A DNA stretch of 64,000 bases, taken from Streptomyces sp. NBC_01335 (lineage in GTDB: Bacteria; Actinomycetota; Actinomycetes; Streptomycetales; Streptomycetaceae). Of this stretch, positions 27,473-39,900 are shown in pieces (position 1 is the first letter of the stretch; the number at the start of each line of letters is the position of its first letter). Under the pieces are notes generated by a model. The model did no database searches. It had not been told where the DNA came from and worked only from the letters and a program-made list of their open reading frames with translations. The translations under genes were made by a program, and so were the position numbers. Location of the stretch: NCBI RefSeq assembly GCF_035953295.1, contig NZ_CP108370.1:496001-560000 (forward strand), written 5' to 3'.

Positions 27473-27762
27473 CCCCACCGGTCCGGTCGCGGCGGGAGCT
27501 TCCGCCGTCCCGCGGCGCCTCCCCCGCCCCACGGTCTCCCGACGGCCCGCCGCTCAACGGCCCCGGCCCGTCGCCCTCCTGGCAGTGACGACCACCGCCC
27601 CGCTCCGTCGTGTCCGACTCCGCGGGCGGACGGGCGCTGCCTTCCCGGGCAACTGACCACCGGTCACGTTCCGCCGGTCACCCTCCGCCGGTCACCCACG
27701 GATGTCCGCTGTCCTCAGCCGCCCTCCGCCGGAGCCGGCCGCCCCCTGCCGTCCTCTCCCGA
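27473..27762. other. Intergenic region between leader peptide and secreted protein gene
   Basis: 290 bases, very GC-rich, with several short GC stems (for example around 27492-27509) but no convincing gene, promoter or operator. It could be the 5' untranslated region controlled by the leader peptide. Confidence 0.35.
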
Positions 27763-29217
27763 ATGGACTCCCCCGTGCCCCGTCCGTCCCTGTTCCCCCG
27801 TGCCGCGGTGCTGGGCGCCGCCACCCTCTTCACCCTGGCGGCCGCGTTCCCGGCCCAGGCCGCGACGGCGTTCGGCCCGTTGCCGCCGCACAACCCGTAC
27901 AGCGGCCCCCAGGGCACCGCGACCATGCACGGCGACACCGGCTCGTCCGACGCCACTCCGCTCCCGGGGCCGGGTGCCGGTTCGCTGACCTCGAAGCGGG
28001 TCGCCCTCCAGTCCGCCTGCCCCACGATCCTGGTCGGGTCGGACGGCTACCCGGTCGCCCTGTGCACGCCGATCTTCGGCCAGGTGCCCACCGTTCATCT
28101 GCTCGACCCCGCGTCCGGCGAGTCGCTGACGACGCTCACCATCGCCAAGGGCTCACTGCTGGGCGGGGTGTACGCGTACCTCGACGACCAGGACCGGCTC
28201 GTCGCGGTCGACGGGAACCGCACCCTGCTCCGTATCGGCCACCGCCGCAACGCTTCGGGCAACTGGGAGCTTTACGTGGCGAGTTCACTCTCGCTGGCCG
28301 GTGCCGTCCCGGAAGGCGACGCCGTCACCGGGGTCTCGCCGGACTGGCAGGGCCGGGTGTGGTTCGCCACCGGCCGCGGTGTGGTCGGCACCGCGGACGA
28401 CCGCACCGGCACCGTCCGCTCGCTGACCCTGCCGGCCGGGGAGCGCGTCGACAACTCGATCTCGACGGCGCCGGCGGGCACATCGGTCGCCACCAGCCAC
28501 GCCACGTACCTGCTGAACGCCACCGCGGACGGCACGCCCACCATCACCTGGCGACAGCCCTACGACCGCGGGCCCGCGCGCAAGCCCGGCCAGCTGAGCT
28601 GGGGCACGGGGTCGACCCCGACGTTCTTCGGCCCGAACACCGGCACCGACTACGTCACCATCGTGGACAACGCCTCGCCCACCGAGAACCTCCTCGTGTA
28701 CCGGACCGACACGGGCGCCCAGGTCTGCTCGGTCCCGGTGCTCAAGTCCGGCAGCGGCAGCGAGAACTCCCCGGTCGCGGTGGGCAGTTCGGTCTTCGTC
28801 GCCAGCACCTACGGCTACCCCTACCCCGCCCTCCCCGAGAACGCCGGCACCAGCGTCCCCGCCTCCGCCGACTTCACGGGCGGCTTCAGCCGGGTCGACG
28901 TGCGCGCGGACGGTTCCGGATGCGACCTGAAGTGGGACACCAGCATCCGCTCCTCGGCCGTGCCCCGGCTCTCCACCGCCGACGGCCTCCTCCACACCAT
29001 CGTCCGCAGCCCGCTCATCCCGGGCACCAACAGCACCTCCATCCTGGACAACTTCGCCTACGCGGAGATCGACCCGGCGACCGGCAAGACGGTCCGCACC
29101 AAGTCCGTCGGCACCGGTTCGCTCTTCGACTCGCTCCAGATGGTGGGCTCCATCGCCCCGGGCGGCGTGGTGTACCAGGGGACCGTCACCGGGGTGGTGC
29201 GCATCACCAACGGCTGA
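27763..29217 (+). CDS. Secreted protein of unknown function, beta-propeller-like
   Basis: A 484-residue protein starting at ATG 27763. A signal peptide (RPSLFPRAAVLGAATLFTLAAAFPAQA) is followed by a Gly/Asp/Thr-rich beta-type sequence with recurrent blade-like segments (GQVPTVHLLDPASGESLTTLTI, QDRLVAVDGNRTLLRIG, WQGRVWFATGRGVVGTADD). These are reminiscent of PQQ/YVTN-type propellers but without recognised catalytic residues. Four Cys could form two disulfides. It is not a recognised enzyme. The gene ends at the hairpin shared with the convergent NRPS gene. Confidence 0.75.
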   Translation: MDSPVPRPSLFPRAAVLGAATLFTLAAAFPAQAATAFGPLPPHNPYSGPQGTATMHGDTGSSDATPLPGPGAGSLTSKRVALQSACPTILVGSDGYPVALCTPIFGQVPTVHLLDPASGESLTTLTIAKGSLLGGVYAYLDDQDRLVAVDGNRTLLRIGHRRNASGNWELYVASSLSLAGAVPEGDAVTGVSPDWQGRVWFATGRGVVGTADDRTGTVRSLTLPAGERVDNSISTAPAGTSVATSHATYLLNATADGTPTITWRQPYDRGPARKPGQLSWGTGSTPTFFGPNTGTDYVTIVDNASPTENLLVYRTDTGAQVCSVPVLKSGSGSENSPVAVGSSVFVASTYGYPYPALPENAGTSVPASADFTGGFSRVDVRADGSGCDLKWDTSIRSSAVPRLSTADGLLHTIVRSPLIPGTNSTSILDNFAYAEIDPATGKTVRTKSVGTGSLFDSLQMVGSIAPGGVVYQGTVTGVVRITNG

Positions 29218-29222
29218 CCGGC

Positions 29223-29262
29223 CGGAGGGCCGGGGAGCGGCGTCCGCGTCCCCGGCCCTCCG
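29223..29262. terminator. Bidirectional hairpin terminator
   Basis: A perfect 14-base-pair stem (29223-29236 with 29249-29262) and 12-base loop sit in the 52-base gap between the convergent stops at 29217 (+) and 29270 (-). Suitable to end both the secreted-protein and NRPS transcripts. Confidence 0.8.
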
Positions 29263-29269
29263 TCGCGTG

Positions 29270-32200
29270 TCACGACGCCGCCGGCACCCCCCGTGGCGCC
29301 GGCAGGAACCCCGTCCCCCGGAAGTACGTGAGATAGCGGGTCACCACCTCGTCGGTGAGCGGCGGCAGGTGGACGCCGAGGGCGGCCACCGCCTCGGCGG
29401 TGCGGCCGGAGTCGAAGCGGCGCTGGTCCGTCGCCCCTCCCTCCGGCCGCTCGCCGTCGCCGAGGAACAGCTGGGCCGCGTTGTCCGGCTGGGCCGCGAC
29501 GCGGGCCTGCCACTGCTCGGCGGGGAGGGTGCGCACCTCGTGGCCGAGGCGGGCGGCCGCCTCGAAGACCCGGTCGAGGCCGGGGGCGTCCGGGTTGGTG
29601 TGGTGGTACGTCCCGTCGGCCCCTGCGTCCGCGAGGGTGAGCGCCACCACCGCCGCGCTGACGTGGTCGACCGGCACCCAGTCGGTCGAGCCGTGCGGCA
29701 GGTCCGGTACCGCCTCCGCCTGCAGGCACCCCTTGATCAGCTGCCAGAGCAGGTCCCTTTCCTGGCAGGCACCGGTCGCGGTGTCGCCGCTGATGCGGCC
29801 CGGGCGGTGGACGGCCACCGGGAGCCCGCGTTCCCTGGCGAGGCCGACGAGCCCCTCGGCGACCCACTTGCTCCGCGTGTAGCCGTCCGGCAGCCGGGTC
29901 GCCGGGCCGGTCGGGCTGGTCTCGGTGAGGGTGACGGCGGCGGGGGCGTAGACGCCGGTGGTCGAGACGTGGTGCATCCCGGGTGAGGCGGAGTCGGCGA
30001 GCAGGCGCAGCAGTTCCTCGGTTCCGGCGACGTTGGCCGCGCGCAGGTCCGCGTACGGGGCGGCGAAGTTGACGTGTGCGCCGTTGTGCAGGACGGGTCC
30101 GAGGCGGCGTACCAGGGCGGTCCGGTCCTCGGGCGACAGGCCGAGGCCGGGGGCGGCGAGGTCGCCGGGGACGGGGTGGATCAGCTCGGCGTACCGGGGG
30201 TGCCAGAGCCCGTAGTGCTCCAGGTTGGTGCGCAGCCGGTGCGCGGCGCGGGGTGCGTCCTCGGCGCGCACCAGGCAGTCGACCGGGCCGCCGGTGGTTT
30301 CGAGCAGGTCGCGCAGGAGGTAGGCGCCGAGGAAGCCGGAGGCGCCGGTCAGCAGGGGGCGGGCGGACGGCCGGGCGGGGCGGCGGGCGGGTGCGGGGAC
30401 CGGGGCGTTCCGGCCGGCGCCGGTGATGTCCGGGGCGAGGCGGACCTCGGCGGCGAGGTCCGGTCCCGCGGTGGTCTCCGGCGGGCTCTGTTCTCCGGCC
30501 GCGCTTCCCAGGAGGCGGTCCACCCCTTCGACCGTGGGTGCCGCGAACAGGGCGCGCAGGGAGGGGCGTCGGCCGCAGCGCTCCTCGATCCGCTGGGCGA
30601 GGGTCACCGCGAGCAGGGAGTGGCCGCCCAGGGCGAAGAAGTCGTCGCTGACGCCGACCCCGGCCACGCCGAGGGTCTCCGCGAACGCCTCGCACAGGGC
30701 CCGCTCGCGGTCCGTGCGCGGGGAGCGGCCGCCGGCCGGCGCGGCCCGGTCGGGGGCGGGCAGGGCCCGCCGGTCGGTCTTGCCGTTGGGGGTCAGCGGC
30801 AGCGCGTCGAGGCGTACGAAGGCGGCGGGGACCATGTGGGCGGGCAGGGCGGCGGCGAGGTGGGCGCGCAGCTCGGACGCGTCCGGTCCGGCCGTGCCGT
30901 CGGCCGGGACGGTGTACGCGACGAGGCGCCGGTCGCCGGGCCGGTCCTCGCGGACGACGGCGCAGGCCGCCGCCACGCCGGGCAGGGCGGTGAGCACGGC
31001 CTCGATCTCGCCGGGTTCGATGCGGAAGCCGCGGAGCTTGACCTGGTCGTCCACGCGGGAGACGTAGACGAGTTCACCGTGCCCGCCGCCCGGTCCGCCG
31101 CCGGTGGTCCAGCGGACCAGGTCGCCGGTGCGGTACATCCGGCCCCCCGCGGGGTCGGCCGGGTCGGCCACGAAGCGGGTCGCGGTGAGGCCGGGCCTGC
31201 CGTGGTAGCCGCGGGCGACTCCCGCGCCGGAGACGTACAGCTCACCGACGACGCCGGGGGGCACGGGGGCCAGCCGGTCGTCCAGGACGTGGACCCGGGT
31301 GCCGTCGACGGGGACGCCGATGGGCACCGTGCGGTCGGGGGCGAGCGGTCCGTCCGGGTGCTGGGCGGCGCTCATGGTCGCGCAGACGGTGGTCTCGGTG
31401 GGGCCGTAGGCGTTGACGAGGGAGCGGCCGGCCGCCCAGTCGCGCACCAGGGCCGGGGTGCACGCCTCGCCCGCGAGGACCAGGGTGGTTCCGGTGGGCA
31501 GCGAGCCTGCGGGCATCACCGCGAGTGCGGCGGGCGGCAGCGTGAGGTGGGTGGCGCCGCGTTCGCGGACGGTGGCGGCGAGGGCGGGACCGGGCAGCAG
31601 GGCGTCGCGTTCGTCGATCTCCAGGCAGGCCCCGGAGAGCAGGGCCATGCAGAGTTCCCAGAACGCGGCGTCGAAGCTGACGGACGCCATGTGCAGCACC
31701 CGGCTGTCCGGGGTGACGCGCAGCCGTTCCCGCTGGGCCCTGGCCATGGCGCCGGCGCCCCGGTGGGTGACCACGACGCCCTTGGGCCGGCCCGTGGAGC
31801 CGGAGGTGTAGATGACGTACGCGGGGTGCTCCGGGAGCGGGCGGCGGGCCGGGGCGGCACCGTCGCCGGGGTCGTCGGGGTCGGTGGCGTACAGGTGGGG
31901 CACCGGGGTGGCGGGGAGCCGTCGGTGGAGGGCGAGGGTGGTCAGGAGCAGGCGCGGGTCGGCGTCTTCGAGCATGTAGGAGAGGCGGTCGGCCGGGTAG
32001 TCGGGGTCGAGCGGTATGTACGCCGCCCCCGCCTTGAGGACGCCGAGGAGACCGACGAGGAGGTCGTGGGTGCGGGGCAGGGCGACCGCCACCCGGTCCT
32101 CGGGGCCGATGCCGAGGGCGGTGAGCCGGCGTGCGAGGGCGTCGGCGCGGGCGTCGAGCGCGGCGTACGTGAGGGTGGTGCGGGCGTCGCGGACGGCGGG

Positions 32201-35200
32201 CGCGTCCGGGGTGCGCCGGGCCCACTCCTCGTAGAGCGAGGGGACGGTGGAGCCGGGCAGGTCGTCCGCGGGGCCGGTGCCCCAGGCGGTGAGGCGGACG
32301 CGCTCGGGTGCGGTGAGCACGTCGTACGTGCTCAGCGGGCGGTCCGGGTCGGTGGTGACGGCGTCGAGCAGCAGGACGAGCCGTTCGGCGAGGCCGTGCA
32401 CGGTCGCGGCGTCGAAGAGTTCCGTCGCGTAGTCGACGGTGGCCCGCATGCCGTCGGGCACCCCGCCGGCGTCGTGGGTCTCGGTGAGGGTGAAGGAGAG
32501 GTCGAACTTGCTCACGGCCGTGCCGAGGGGCACGGGTGTGACGGTGAGGCCGGGCAGGTCGACGGGGGCGGCGGGGGTGTGGTTCTGGAGGACGAGCATG
32601 GTCTGGAAGAGGGGGTGGTGGGTCTGCGAGCGGGCGGGGTTGAGGAGTTCGACCAGCCGCTCGAAGGGCATGTCCTGGTGCGCGTACGCCGAGAGGTCGA
32701 ACTCCTTGACCCGTGCGAGGAGTTCGAGGAACGTCGGGTCGCCCGAGAGGTCCGTGCGCAGCACGAGGGTGTTGACGAAGAAGCCGACGAGGTCGGTGGC
32801 CGCCTCGTCGGTGCGGCCGGCGACGGCCGTGCCGAGCGGGATGTCGTCCCCGGCGCCGTGGCGGGAGAGCGCGAGCGACAGGGCCGCCTGGAGCACCATG
32901 AAGACGGTGCTGCCGGTGGCGCGGGCGAGTTCGCCGACCCGACGTGCGGTGGCGGGGCCGAGGGTGAAGGTGTGGGTGGCGCCGGTGTGCCGGGCGACGG
33001 GCGGGCGCGGGCGGTCCCAGGGCAGCTCGACGACCTCCGGCAGTCCTTCCAACGCCGTTTTCCAGTGCGTGAGCTGACGGTTCAACAGGCCGTCCGTGCC
33101 GTCGTTCCCGCCGTCGAGCAGGCGGCGCTGCCAGAGGGCGTGGTCCGCGTAGTCCACGCGGAGCTCCGTCCAGGCGGGGGCCTCGGCGCGCAGGCGTGCG
33201 CGGTAGGCGGCGGCGAGGTCGCGGGCGAAGGGCGCCAGGGAGGAACCGTCGGCCGCGATGTGGTGGATCACCAGGACCAGGACGTGCGCTTCCTCGGCGA
33301 GACGCAGCAGGGTCGCCCGGACGGGGAGGCGGTGTTCGATGTCGATCGGCTCGGTCGCGCACGCGCGGACGCGGTCGGCGAGCTTCTCCTCGTCGGCGGC
33401 CTCCACGACGAGCGGGAGCCGCACGTCACCGGGGTCGGTGATGTGCTGGCACGGTGCGCCGCCGCGCTCCGGGAAGACGGTGCGCAGGGAGGCGTGCCGG
33501 GTGACGACGTCGCGCAGCGCCCGGCGCAGGGCCTCGGTGTCGAGCGGCCCGTCGAGGCGTACGGCGAAGGGGATGTTGTACGTGGCCGAGGGGCCTTCGA
33601 GCCGGTGGAGGAACCACAGACGCTGCTGGGCGTAGGAGAGCGGGAGCGTCGCGGGGCGTTCCTGCGGGACGAGGGCGGGGCGGGCGGGGCGGGCGGCGTG
33701 TTCCAGGGCGGTGGCGAGCGTGGCGACGGTGGGGTTCTCGAAGAGGGTGCGAATGTCCGCCTCGGTCTCCAGCGCGGTGCGGACCCGGCCGACGAGTCGG
33801 GTGGCGAGCAGTGAATGGCCGCCCAGTGAGAAGAAGTTGTCGTCGGCCGCGACGCGGTCCACGCCCAGTACGTCGGCGAAGAGCCCGGCGAGGATCTCCT
33901 CGTGGGCGCCGCGCGGTGGCCGTCCGGCCGGTGCGGTGGGCCGGGCGGGCGCGGGCAGGGCCTGCCGGTCGATTTTGCCGTTGGGGGTGAGCGGGAGGGC
34001 GTCGAGGGGCTGGATCGCGGCCGGCACCATGGAGGCGGGCAGATGGCGGCCGACGTGCGCGGCGAGCAGGACTGGGTCCGGGGTGTGGCCGGGGGCGGGT
34101 ACGACGTAGGCGGTGAGGGTGCGGTCGCCGGGCAGGTCCTCGCGGACCAGGACGCAGGCGGCGCGTACGGAGGGATCGGTGCGGAGCACCGCCTCGATCT
34201 CGGCGGGTTCGATGCGGTGGCCGCGCAGTTTGATCTGCTGGTCCGCCCGCGCCAGGTAGCGCACGGCACCGTCCGGGTCGCGGCGCACGAGGTCGCCGGT
34301 GCGGTACATCCGCGTCCCGTCCCCGGCGAAGGGGTCGGCGACGAACCGGGTGGCGGTGGGGCCGGGGCGGCCGAGGTAGCCGCGTGCGACGCCGGGCCCC
34401 GCGAGGTACAACTCCCCTTCGGCGCCGGGTGGTACGGGGCGCAGGTCCGGGTCGAGCACGTGGGCGCGCATGCCGTCGAGCGGCCGGCCGATGGGGGGCG
34501 CCCCGTCGGGTGCGTCGCCGGGGCGGACGTGGTGCCGGGTGGCGAAGGTGGTGGTCTCGGTCGGGCCGTAGACGTGGAGGACGGCGGTGCCGGGGTGGGC
34601 GGCGGCCAGCCGCTGGAAGACGCCGGGGGCGGCGGCCTCGCCACCCGCGGCGACCAGCCGCAGCAGGCCGAGGGCGCCGGGGTCGGTGTCGGCGACGACG
34701 TTGAACAGCGCGGTGGTCAGGAACGCCGCCGTCACGCCGTGGCGGGCCACCAGGTCGCGGATCGCGGCGGGCTGGAGGGCCCCGTCGGGGGCGAGGACGA
34801 CGCGGCCCCCATGGAGGAGGGGCACCCAGATCTCGAAGGTGGAGGCGTCGAAGGCGTACGCCGAGTGCATGAGGACGGCGTCGGCGGCGCCGTCGCCCCA
34901 GGTCCGGTCGGCAGCCAACGCGGCGATGTCGGCGTGGGTGACGCCGACGCCCTTGGGCAGTCCGGTGGAGCCGGAGGTGAACATCACGTAGGCGAGTCGG
35001 GCTCCGCCTCCCACGGAGAGGAGGGCGTCGGAGGGGAGCACGCCCGGGGCGTCCGGGCCTCCGTGCAGCACCCGGCCGGCCGGGTCCACGGTCACCACCG
35101 TCGCGCCGGGCGGGAGTTGCCGCACCCAGGGGTGCGCGCGGGTGGCCTCGTCGACGACGAGGACGCGCGGGGCGGACACCTCCACGACCCGGGCGAGGCG

Positions 35201-36964
35201 TTCGGCGGGCCAGCGCGGGTCGAGGGGTACGTAGGCGGCGCCCGCGCGCAGGGCCGCGAGGGAGGCGGTGACCTGGGCGGTCGAGCGGCCCATGAGAATG
35301 CCGACGCCCCGCTCCGTACCGGCTCCGAGTCCGGTGAGCGCCCCGGCCAGTTCCTCGGACAGGTGGAGGAGCCCGCCGTACGTGAGCTCCTCGCCGGCGC
35401 CGGTGACGGCGACCCGGTCCGGCTGCCGGGCGGCGATGCGCGCCACGGCCTCCGGGACACTCGCCCCCGTTGTTCCGGGCGGGAGTTGGGCGCCCCGCCC
35501 CTGTGCCAGCAGTGCCTCCCGCTCGCCGTCCAGGAGGACGGACACCGCGTCGACGCGCAGGTCGAGCCCCTGGGCCATCGTGGTCAGCAGCCGGCGCATC
35601 CGGGCGGCGGTGCGGGCCACCTCGTCCCGGCCGAGGACGGCGGCCCGGTGGCCGAAGGTGATACGCAGGGTGTCGCCCGGGGCGATGGTCAGGGTGAGCG
35701 GGTAATGGGCGGCGTCCGTGCCGGTGAAGCCGGTGACGGCGAGGCCGGACAGCCCCCGCCGGGCGGTGCGCAGGGCCTCCGCGTCCAGCGGATAGTTCTC
35801 GAACACCGTGAGGGTGTCGAAGAGTTCGTCCATCCCGGTGACTTCGCGGATCTCGGTCAGCCCCACGAACTGGGCTCCGAGGAGGCGCCCCTGCTCCTCC
35901 TGGAGCCGGGTCAGGAGGGTGGCCAGGGTGTCGTCGGCGGCCGGACGCAGCCGTACCGGCACGGTGTTGATGAACAGCCCGACCATCGACTCCACGCCGG
36001 GGATCTCGGGCGGGCGGCCGGAGACCGTGGTGCCGAACACGATGTCGGCGCGGCCGGTGAGCCGGGTGAGCAGCAGCCCCCAGGCGCCCTGGACCAGGGT
36101 GTTGAGAGTGAGCCGGTGGGCGCGGGCCGTCTCGCGCAGCCGGGTGGTGGTGGCCTCGTCCAGGTCGAGGACGAGCGTCTCGGGAAGCTCGGCGGAGGTC
36201 GGACCGCCCTCGGCGGCGGGCTGTTCACCCTCGGCGGAGGGCCGTTCGCCGGAGAGCCGTTCGCCGGAGAGCCTTTCGCCGGAGGGTCGTTCGCCGGACG
36301 TCGACGCGCCGTGACCGCCGCGCCCGGCGAGCAGGGTCGGCGCCTCGATCCCGGCCAGCGCGGCGCGCCAGGCGTCGAGGGCCTCCGCGCGGTCCTGCTG
36401 GGCCAGCCACGCGAGGTAGCTGCGGTACGGGGCGACCCGGGGCAGCGCGGAGTCGTCGCCCCCGGTCGCGTACAGCTCGAACAACTCCCGTACCAGCAGC
36501 GGCATCGACCAGCCGTCGAGCAGAATGTGATGGGCCGTCATGACGAGGCGGTGGCGGCTCGGTGCGGTGCGCAGCAGGGTGAAGCGCATCAGGGGCGGGG
36601 TGGCGAGGTCGAAGCGTCGGGTGCGGTCGGCGGCGAGGAAGGCGGTGAGACGTTCTTCGGTGGCCGCCGGGCCGTCGGGGCCGGTCAGGTCCACCTCCTC
36701 CAGCGGCACCGGCACCCGGGCGGCGACGGCCTGCACGGGCTCGGGCAGGTCCTCGTGGAGAAAGCCGACCCGGAGGTTGGCGTGCCGCCGCAGCAGGCCG
36801 CCGACGGCGGTGCGCAGGGCGGGAACGTCGGGGGTGCCTTCGAGGTCGAAGACGAACTGAGCGGTGTAGACGTCCACGGCGTGGGAGTCGTACAGCGCGT
36901 GGAAGAGCATGCCTGCCTGCAACGGCGTCAGCGGCAGTACGTCCTCCAGCTGGAACCCGGTCAC
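29270..36964 (-). CDS. Nonribosomal peptide synthetase 2: C-A-T-C-A-T-reductase
   Basis: A 2564-residue protein adding the last two residues and releasing the peptide. Start: GTG 36964 overlapping the TGA of NRPS1 (GTGA), with GGGTGGA upstream. Domains (approximate residues): C5 1-440, of the [15 protein letters not shown] class that follows epimerisation domains, HHILLDGWS near 147; A5 about 490-1000, pocket residues DAFFVAVTF; T5 [11 protein letters not shown] near 1050; C6 1085-1520 with HHIAADGSS near 1236; A6 1560-2070, pocket DAWTVAAVC, matching the Phe code; T6 near 2111; terminal thioester reductase 2200-2564 with TGASGFLG and YTRSK (Y-x-x-x-K type). There is no thioesterase, so the chain should leave as aldehyde (or alcohol). 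A 15-base repeat expands a C5 loop (SGER repeats). Residue numbers were estimated from nucleotide positions. Confidence 0.96.
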   Translation of the reverse strand: MTGFQLEDVLPLTPLQAGMLFHALYDSHAVDVYTAQFVFDLEGTPDVPALRTAVGGLLRRHANLRVGFLHEDLPEPVQAVAARVPVPLEEVDLTGPDGPAATEERLTAFLAADRTRRFDLATPPLMRFTLLRTAPSRHRLVMTAHHILLDGWSMPLLVRELFELYATGGDDSALPRVAPYRSYLAWLAQQDRAEALDAWRAALAGIEAPTLLAGRGGHGASTSGERPSGERLSGERLSGERPSAEGEQPAAEGGPTSAELPETLVLDLDEATTTRLRETARAHRLTLNTLVQGAWGLLLTRLTGRADIVFGTTVSGRPPEIPGVESMVGLFINTVPVRLRPAADDTLATLLTRLQEEQGRLLGAQFVGLTEIREVTGMDELFDTLTVFENYPLDAEALRTARRGLSGLAVTGFTGTDAAHYPLTLTIAPGDTLRITFGHRAAVLGRDEVARTAARMRRLLTTMAQGLDLRVDAVSVLLDGEREALLAQGRGAQLPPGTTGASVPEAVARIAARQPDRVAVTGAGEELTYGGLLHLSEELAGALTGLGAGTERGVGILMGRSTAQVTASLAALRAGAAYVPLDPRWPAERLARVVEVSAPRVLVVDEATRAHPWVRQLPPGATVVTVDPAGRVLHGGPDAPGVLPSDALLSVGGGARLAYVMFTSGSTGLPKGVGVTHADIAALAADRTWGDGAADAVLMHSAYAFDASTFEIWVPLLHGGRVVLAPDGALQPAAIRDLVARHGVTAAFLTTALFNVVADTDPGALGLLRLVAAGGEAAAPGVFQRLAAAHPGTAVLHVYGPTETTTFATRHHVRPGDAPDGAPPIGRPLDGMRAHVLDPDLRPVPPGAEGELYLAGPGVARGYLGRPGPTATRFVADPFAGDGTRMYRTGDLVRRDPDGAVRYLARADQQIKLRGHRIEPAEIEAVLRTDPSVRAACVLVREDLPGDRTLTAYVVPAPGHTPDPVLLAAHVGRHLPASMVPAAIQPLDALPLTPNGKIDRQALPAPARPTAPAGRPPRGAHEEILAGLFADVLGVDRVAADDNFFSLGGHSLLATRLVGRVRTALETEADIRTLFENPTVATLATALEHAARPARPALVPQERPATLPLSYAQQRLWFLHRLEGPSATYNIPFAVRLDGPLDTEALRRALRDVVTRHASLRTVFPERGGAPCQHITDPGDVRLPLVVEAADEEKLADRVRACATEPIDIEHRLPVRATLLRLAEEAHVLVLVIHHIAADGSSLAPFARDLAAAYRARLRAEAPAWTELRVDYADHALWQRRLLDGGNDGTDGLLNRQLTHWKTALEGLPEVVELPWDRPRPPVARHTGATHTFTLGPATARRVGELARATGSTVFMVLQAALSLALSRHGAGDDIPLGTAVAGRTDEAATDLVGFFVNTLVLRTDLSGDPTFLELLARVKEFDLSAYAHQDMPFERLVELLNPARSQTHHPLFQTMLVLQNHTPAAPVDLPGLTVTPVPLGTAVSKFDLSFTLTETHDAGGVPDGMRATVDYATELFDAATVHGLAERLVLLLDAVTTDPDRPLSTYDVLTAPERVRLTAWGTGPADDLPGSTVPSLYEEWARRTPDAPAVRDARTTLTYAALDARADALARRLTALGIGPEDRVAVALPRTHDLLVGLLGVLKAGAAYIPLDPDYPADRLSYMLEDADPRLLLTTLALHRRLPATPVPHLYATDPDDPGDGAAPARRPLPEHPAYVIYTSGSTGRPKGVVVTHRGAGAMARAQRERLRVTPDSRVLHMASVSFDAAFWELCMALLSGACLEIDERDALLPGPALAATVRERGATHLTLPPAALAVMPAGSLPTGTTLVLAGEACTPALVRDWAAGRSLVNAYGPTETTVCATMSAAQHPDGPLAPDRTVPIGVPVDGTRVHVLDDRLAPVPPGVVGELYVSGAGVARGYHGRPGLTATRFVADPADPAGGRMYRTGDLVRWTTGGGPGGGHGELVYVSRVDDQVKLRGFRIEPGEIEAVLTALPGVAAACAVVREDRPGDRRLVAYTVPADGTAGPDASELRAHLAAALPAHMVPAAFVRLDALPLTPNGKTDRRALPAPDRAAPAGGRSPRTDRERALCEAFAETLGVAGVGVSDDFFALGGHSLLAVTLAQRIEERCGRRPSLRALFAAPTVEGVDRLLGSAAGEQSPPETTAGPDLAAEVRLAPDITGAGRNAPVPAPARRPARPSARPLLTGASGFLGAYLLRDLLETTGGPVDCLVRAEDAPRAAHRLRTNLEHYGLWHPRYAELIHPVPGDLAAPGLGLSPEDRTALVRRLGPVLHNGAHVNFAAPYADLRAANVAGTEELLRLLADSASPGMHHVSTTGVYAPAAVTLTETSPTGPATRLPDGYTRSKWVAEGLVGLARERGLPVAVHRPGRISGDTATGACQERDLLWQLIKGCLQAEAVPDLPHGSTDWVPVDHVSAAVVALTLADAGADGTYHHTNPDAPGLDRVFEAAARLGHEVRTLPAEQWQARVAAQPDNAAQLFLGDGERPEGGATDQRRFDSGRTAEAVAALGVHLPPLTDEVVTRYLTYFRGTGFLPAPRGVPAAS
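36241..36300 (-). repeat. In-frame 15-base minisatellite in C5 of NRPS2
   Basis: Four 15-base units encode SGER followed by Pro or Leu; the first two are identical. They fall in the middle of the condensation domain, between the HHxxxDG half and the [15 protein letters not shown] half, so probably in an exposed linker. Confidence 0.85.
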
Positions 36965-39900
36965 TTGCGTCCACCCCACTTGTTCTGCAGTCGGTCGATC
37001 TGGGCCTGGTCCAGCGAGACCAGGGGAAGGTCGGAGGGCGTCCAGCCGCCCGCGTCGGGCCGCTCGGCGTGTTCGGCGAGCGCGCCGAGGGCGCGGGTGA
37101 ACGCGTCGGAGAGGAGTTCCACGGCGTCCTCGGTGAGAAGGCCGGCGGGCCAGGTCCAGCGGGTCACCAGGGTCGGGCCGTCCGGCCCGTCCTCGGTGTG
37201 CGCGTTGATGTCGAGCACGTGGTGGACGGGCATCGCGGGGTCCTGGGCCCGGGGCCCGCCGCCGTCGAGCAGCACCTCCCAGTCGGCGCCGCCGGCCGGG
37301 TCGGCAGGCGTCCGCGCACTCGCGTACCGGCCGAGGTAGTTGAAGCCGATCTGGGGGTCGGGTGCGGCGGCCAGCCGGGGGCCGGTCGTCGCGTTGAGCC
37401 GCCGGAGCATGCCGTAGCCGACTCCGTGGTCGGGGACGGTCCGCAGCTGTTCCTTGACGCGCTTGAGGGCGCGTTCGGCGAGGGCGGCGTCGAAGCGCCC
37501 GGGGGCGCGGGGGTCGAGAGGTCCGGGGTCGAGGCGGACCGGGTAGAGGCTGGTGAACCAGCCGACGGTACGGGACAGGTCGAGGCGCTCGTCGATCTGC
37601 TCCCGGCCGTGTCCCTCCAGGTCGATCAGGACGCCCGTGCCCCCGGGGCCGGTTGCGCCGGAGGCGCGTTCGGCGCGCCAGGCGCTCACGGCGAGGGCCA
37701 GACCGGTGAGCAGCACGTCGTCCACTCCGGCGTGGAAGGCGGCTGGGACGGTGCTGAGGAGGGGCTCGGTGCGGGCGGCGGGCAGCCGGGTGACGAGGGT
37801 GCGCGTGCGGCCCGCGGTGTCCAGGGCGGGGTCGAGCGGGCGGGGTCCCAGCTGCGGGTCGGGGGTGCTCGACATCGCTTCCCAGAGCGGGAGTTCGGCC
37901 TCGCGCGCGGGGTCGTTCGCCTGGGCGGCGAGGAGGTGCGCCCAGTGCCGGTAGGAGGTGGTGGCGGCGGGGAGCCCTGCCGTGTCTCCCACCCTCCCCT
38001 TGGGGCCTCCGGGGCCTCCGGGGCCTCCGGGGTCTCCGGGGTCTCCGGGGCCTCCGGTGACGGCCCGCCAGGCGGTGGCCAGGTCGGCGGCGAGGATGCG
38101 CCAGGAGACCGCGTCGACGGCGAGATGGTGGACGACGAGGAGCAGCCGTCCTCGGGCGCCGGGTCCGGCGTCGCACCAGACGGCCTCCACGACGTTCCCG
38201 TCCGCGGGGCTGAGCCGCCCGCGGGCCTCCTCGCCCGCCTCGGTGACGGCGGCCCGGACGGCATCGGCGGCAAGTCCCGTGATGTCGATCCGGGTGAACC
38301 GGTCGCGGGCGGGGACGGAGCCCGTCGGCAGCACGTCGAGGACGGGCTCGCCTCCGGCCGGGCGGCCGACCCGGAGGCGGAGCATGTCGTGGTGGTCGAT
38401 GAGGAGTTGGAGGGCGACGGTCAGCGTGTCGGTACCGGCTCCGGGCGGTGTGCGCAGGACTCCGGACTGGTTGTAGCCGTCCGTCGTGCCGGGGCGCTCC
38501 AGGAACCAGGCGACGATGGGGGTAGCCGGCAGGGTGCCGGTGCCCCGCTCGGTGGGCGCGGGGGTGGCCCGGCCGGGCGCGGCGCCCTGGTCGAGCGTGG
38601 TGGACGCGGCGGCGATGGCCTCGGGGGTGCGGTGGACGAAGACGTCGCGGGGGGTGACCCTCAGGCCGGCCTCGCGGACCCGGCTGACGAGCTGGATGGA
38701 GAGGATGCTGTCGCCGCCGAGGGCGAAGAAGTCGTCGTCGGTGCGGACGGCGGGTGCGCGCAGGACGGCGGCGAACACCTCGCAGAGCACCTCTTCCTCC
38801 TTGGTGCGCGGCCGGTCGCCCGGGCGCTCGGCGGTGGGCCGGGCGGGGGCGGGCAGGGCGCGCCGGTCGGTCTTGCCGTTGGGCAGCAGCGGCAGCGCGT
38901 CCAGGGTCACGAAGACGGCGGGCACCATGTACGGCGGCAGCGACTCGGCGAGGCGGGCGCGGAGTTCGCGCTCCGCCGGGGCCGGGGAGCCGCCGCGCGG
39001 GTCGGGGACGGTGTACGCGACCAGGCGGCGCTCGCCGGGCCGGTCCTCACGGACCAGGACGCAGGCGGTGGCGAGGGTGTCGAGCGCGGTGAGGGCGGCC
39101 TCGATCTCGCCCGGTTCGATGCGGAATCCGTTGACCTTGACCTGGTCGTCGGCGCGCCCGACGTGGGTGAGCAGGCCGTCGGCGTCCCGCCGGACGAGGT
39201 CTCCGGTGCGGTACATCCGGCTTCCGGCGGGGCCGTAGGGGTCGGCGACGAACCGTGCGGCGGTCAGGCCGGGGCGCCCCAGGTAGCCGCGGGCGAGTCC
39301 GCCGCCCGCGAGGTGGAGTTCCCCGGTGACGCCGGTGGGCACCGGTCGCAGACCGGCGTCGAGGACGTAGGCGCGGGTGTTGTCGACCGGGTGGCCGAGC
39401 GGCACGCTCCCCTCCCCCGCCGGTCCGTCGGCTCCGGCGGACCCGTGGTGGTGGGCGGTGGCGTCGATGGTGGCCTCGGTCGGCCCGTAGAGGTTGTGCA
39501 CCTCGGTCCGCCACTCCCGGCCGACGCGTTCCGCCAGTGCCCGGGGCAGCGGTTCGCCGCCGCACAGGACGGCCCGCAGTGAGTCGGGCACCGCGTCCGG
39601 GCCGGTCTCGGTGAGGACGACGGAGAGGTGGGAGGGCACGAACTGGGCGAGGGTCACGCCCTCTGCGCGCATCCGGGAGAGCAGCCCGGCGGGGTCGTGG
39701 TTGAGGGCGGGCGGCACGGGACAGGTGGAGCCGCCGTGCAGGAGCGGCAGCCAGGTCTCCCAGACCGAGGCGTCGAAGCTCGGCGAGGTACGGGCGAGGA
39801 CCCGGTCGTCGCCGCTGAGCCCGAGGTGGTCCGCCATCCACGCCATGTGGTTGGTGAGGGAGGCGTGGGTGACGACCACGCCCTTGGGGCGGCCGGTGGA

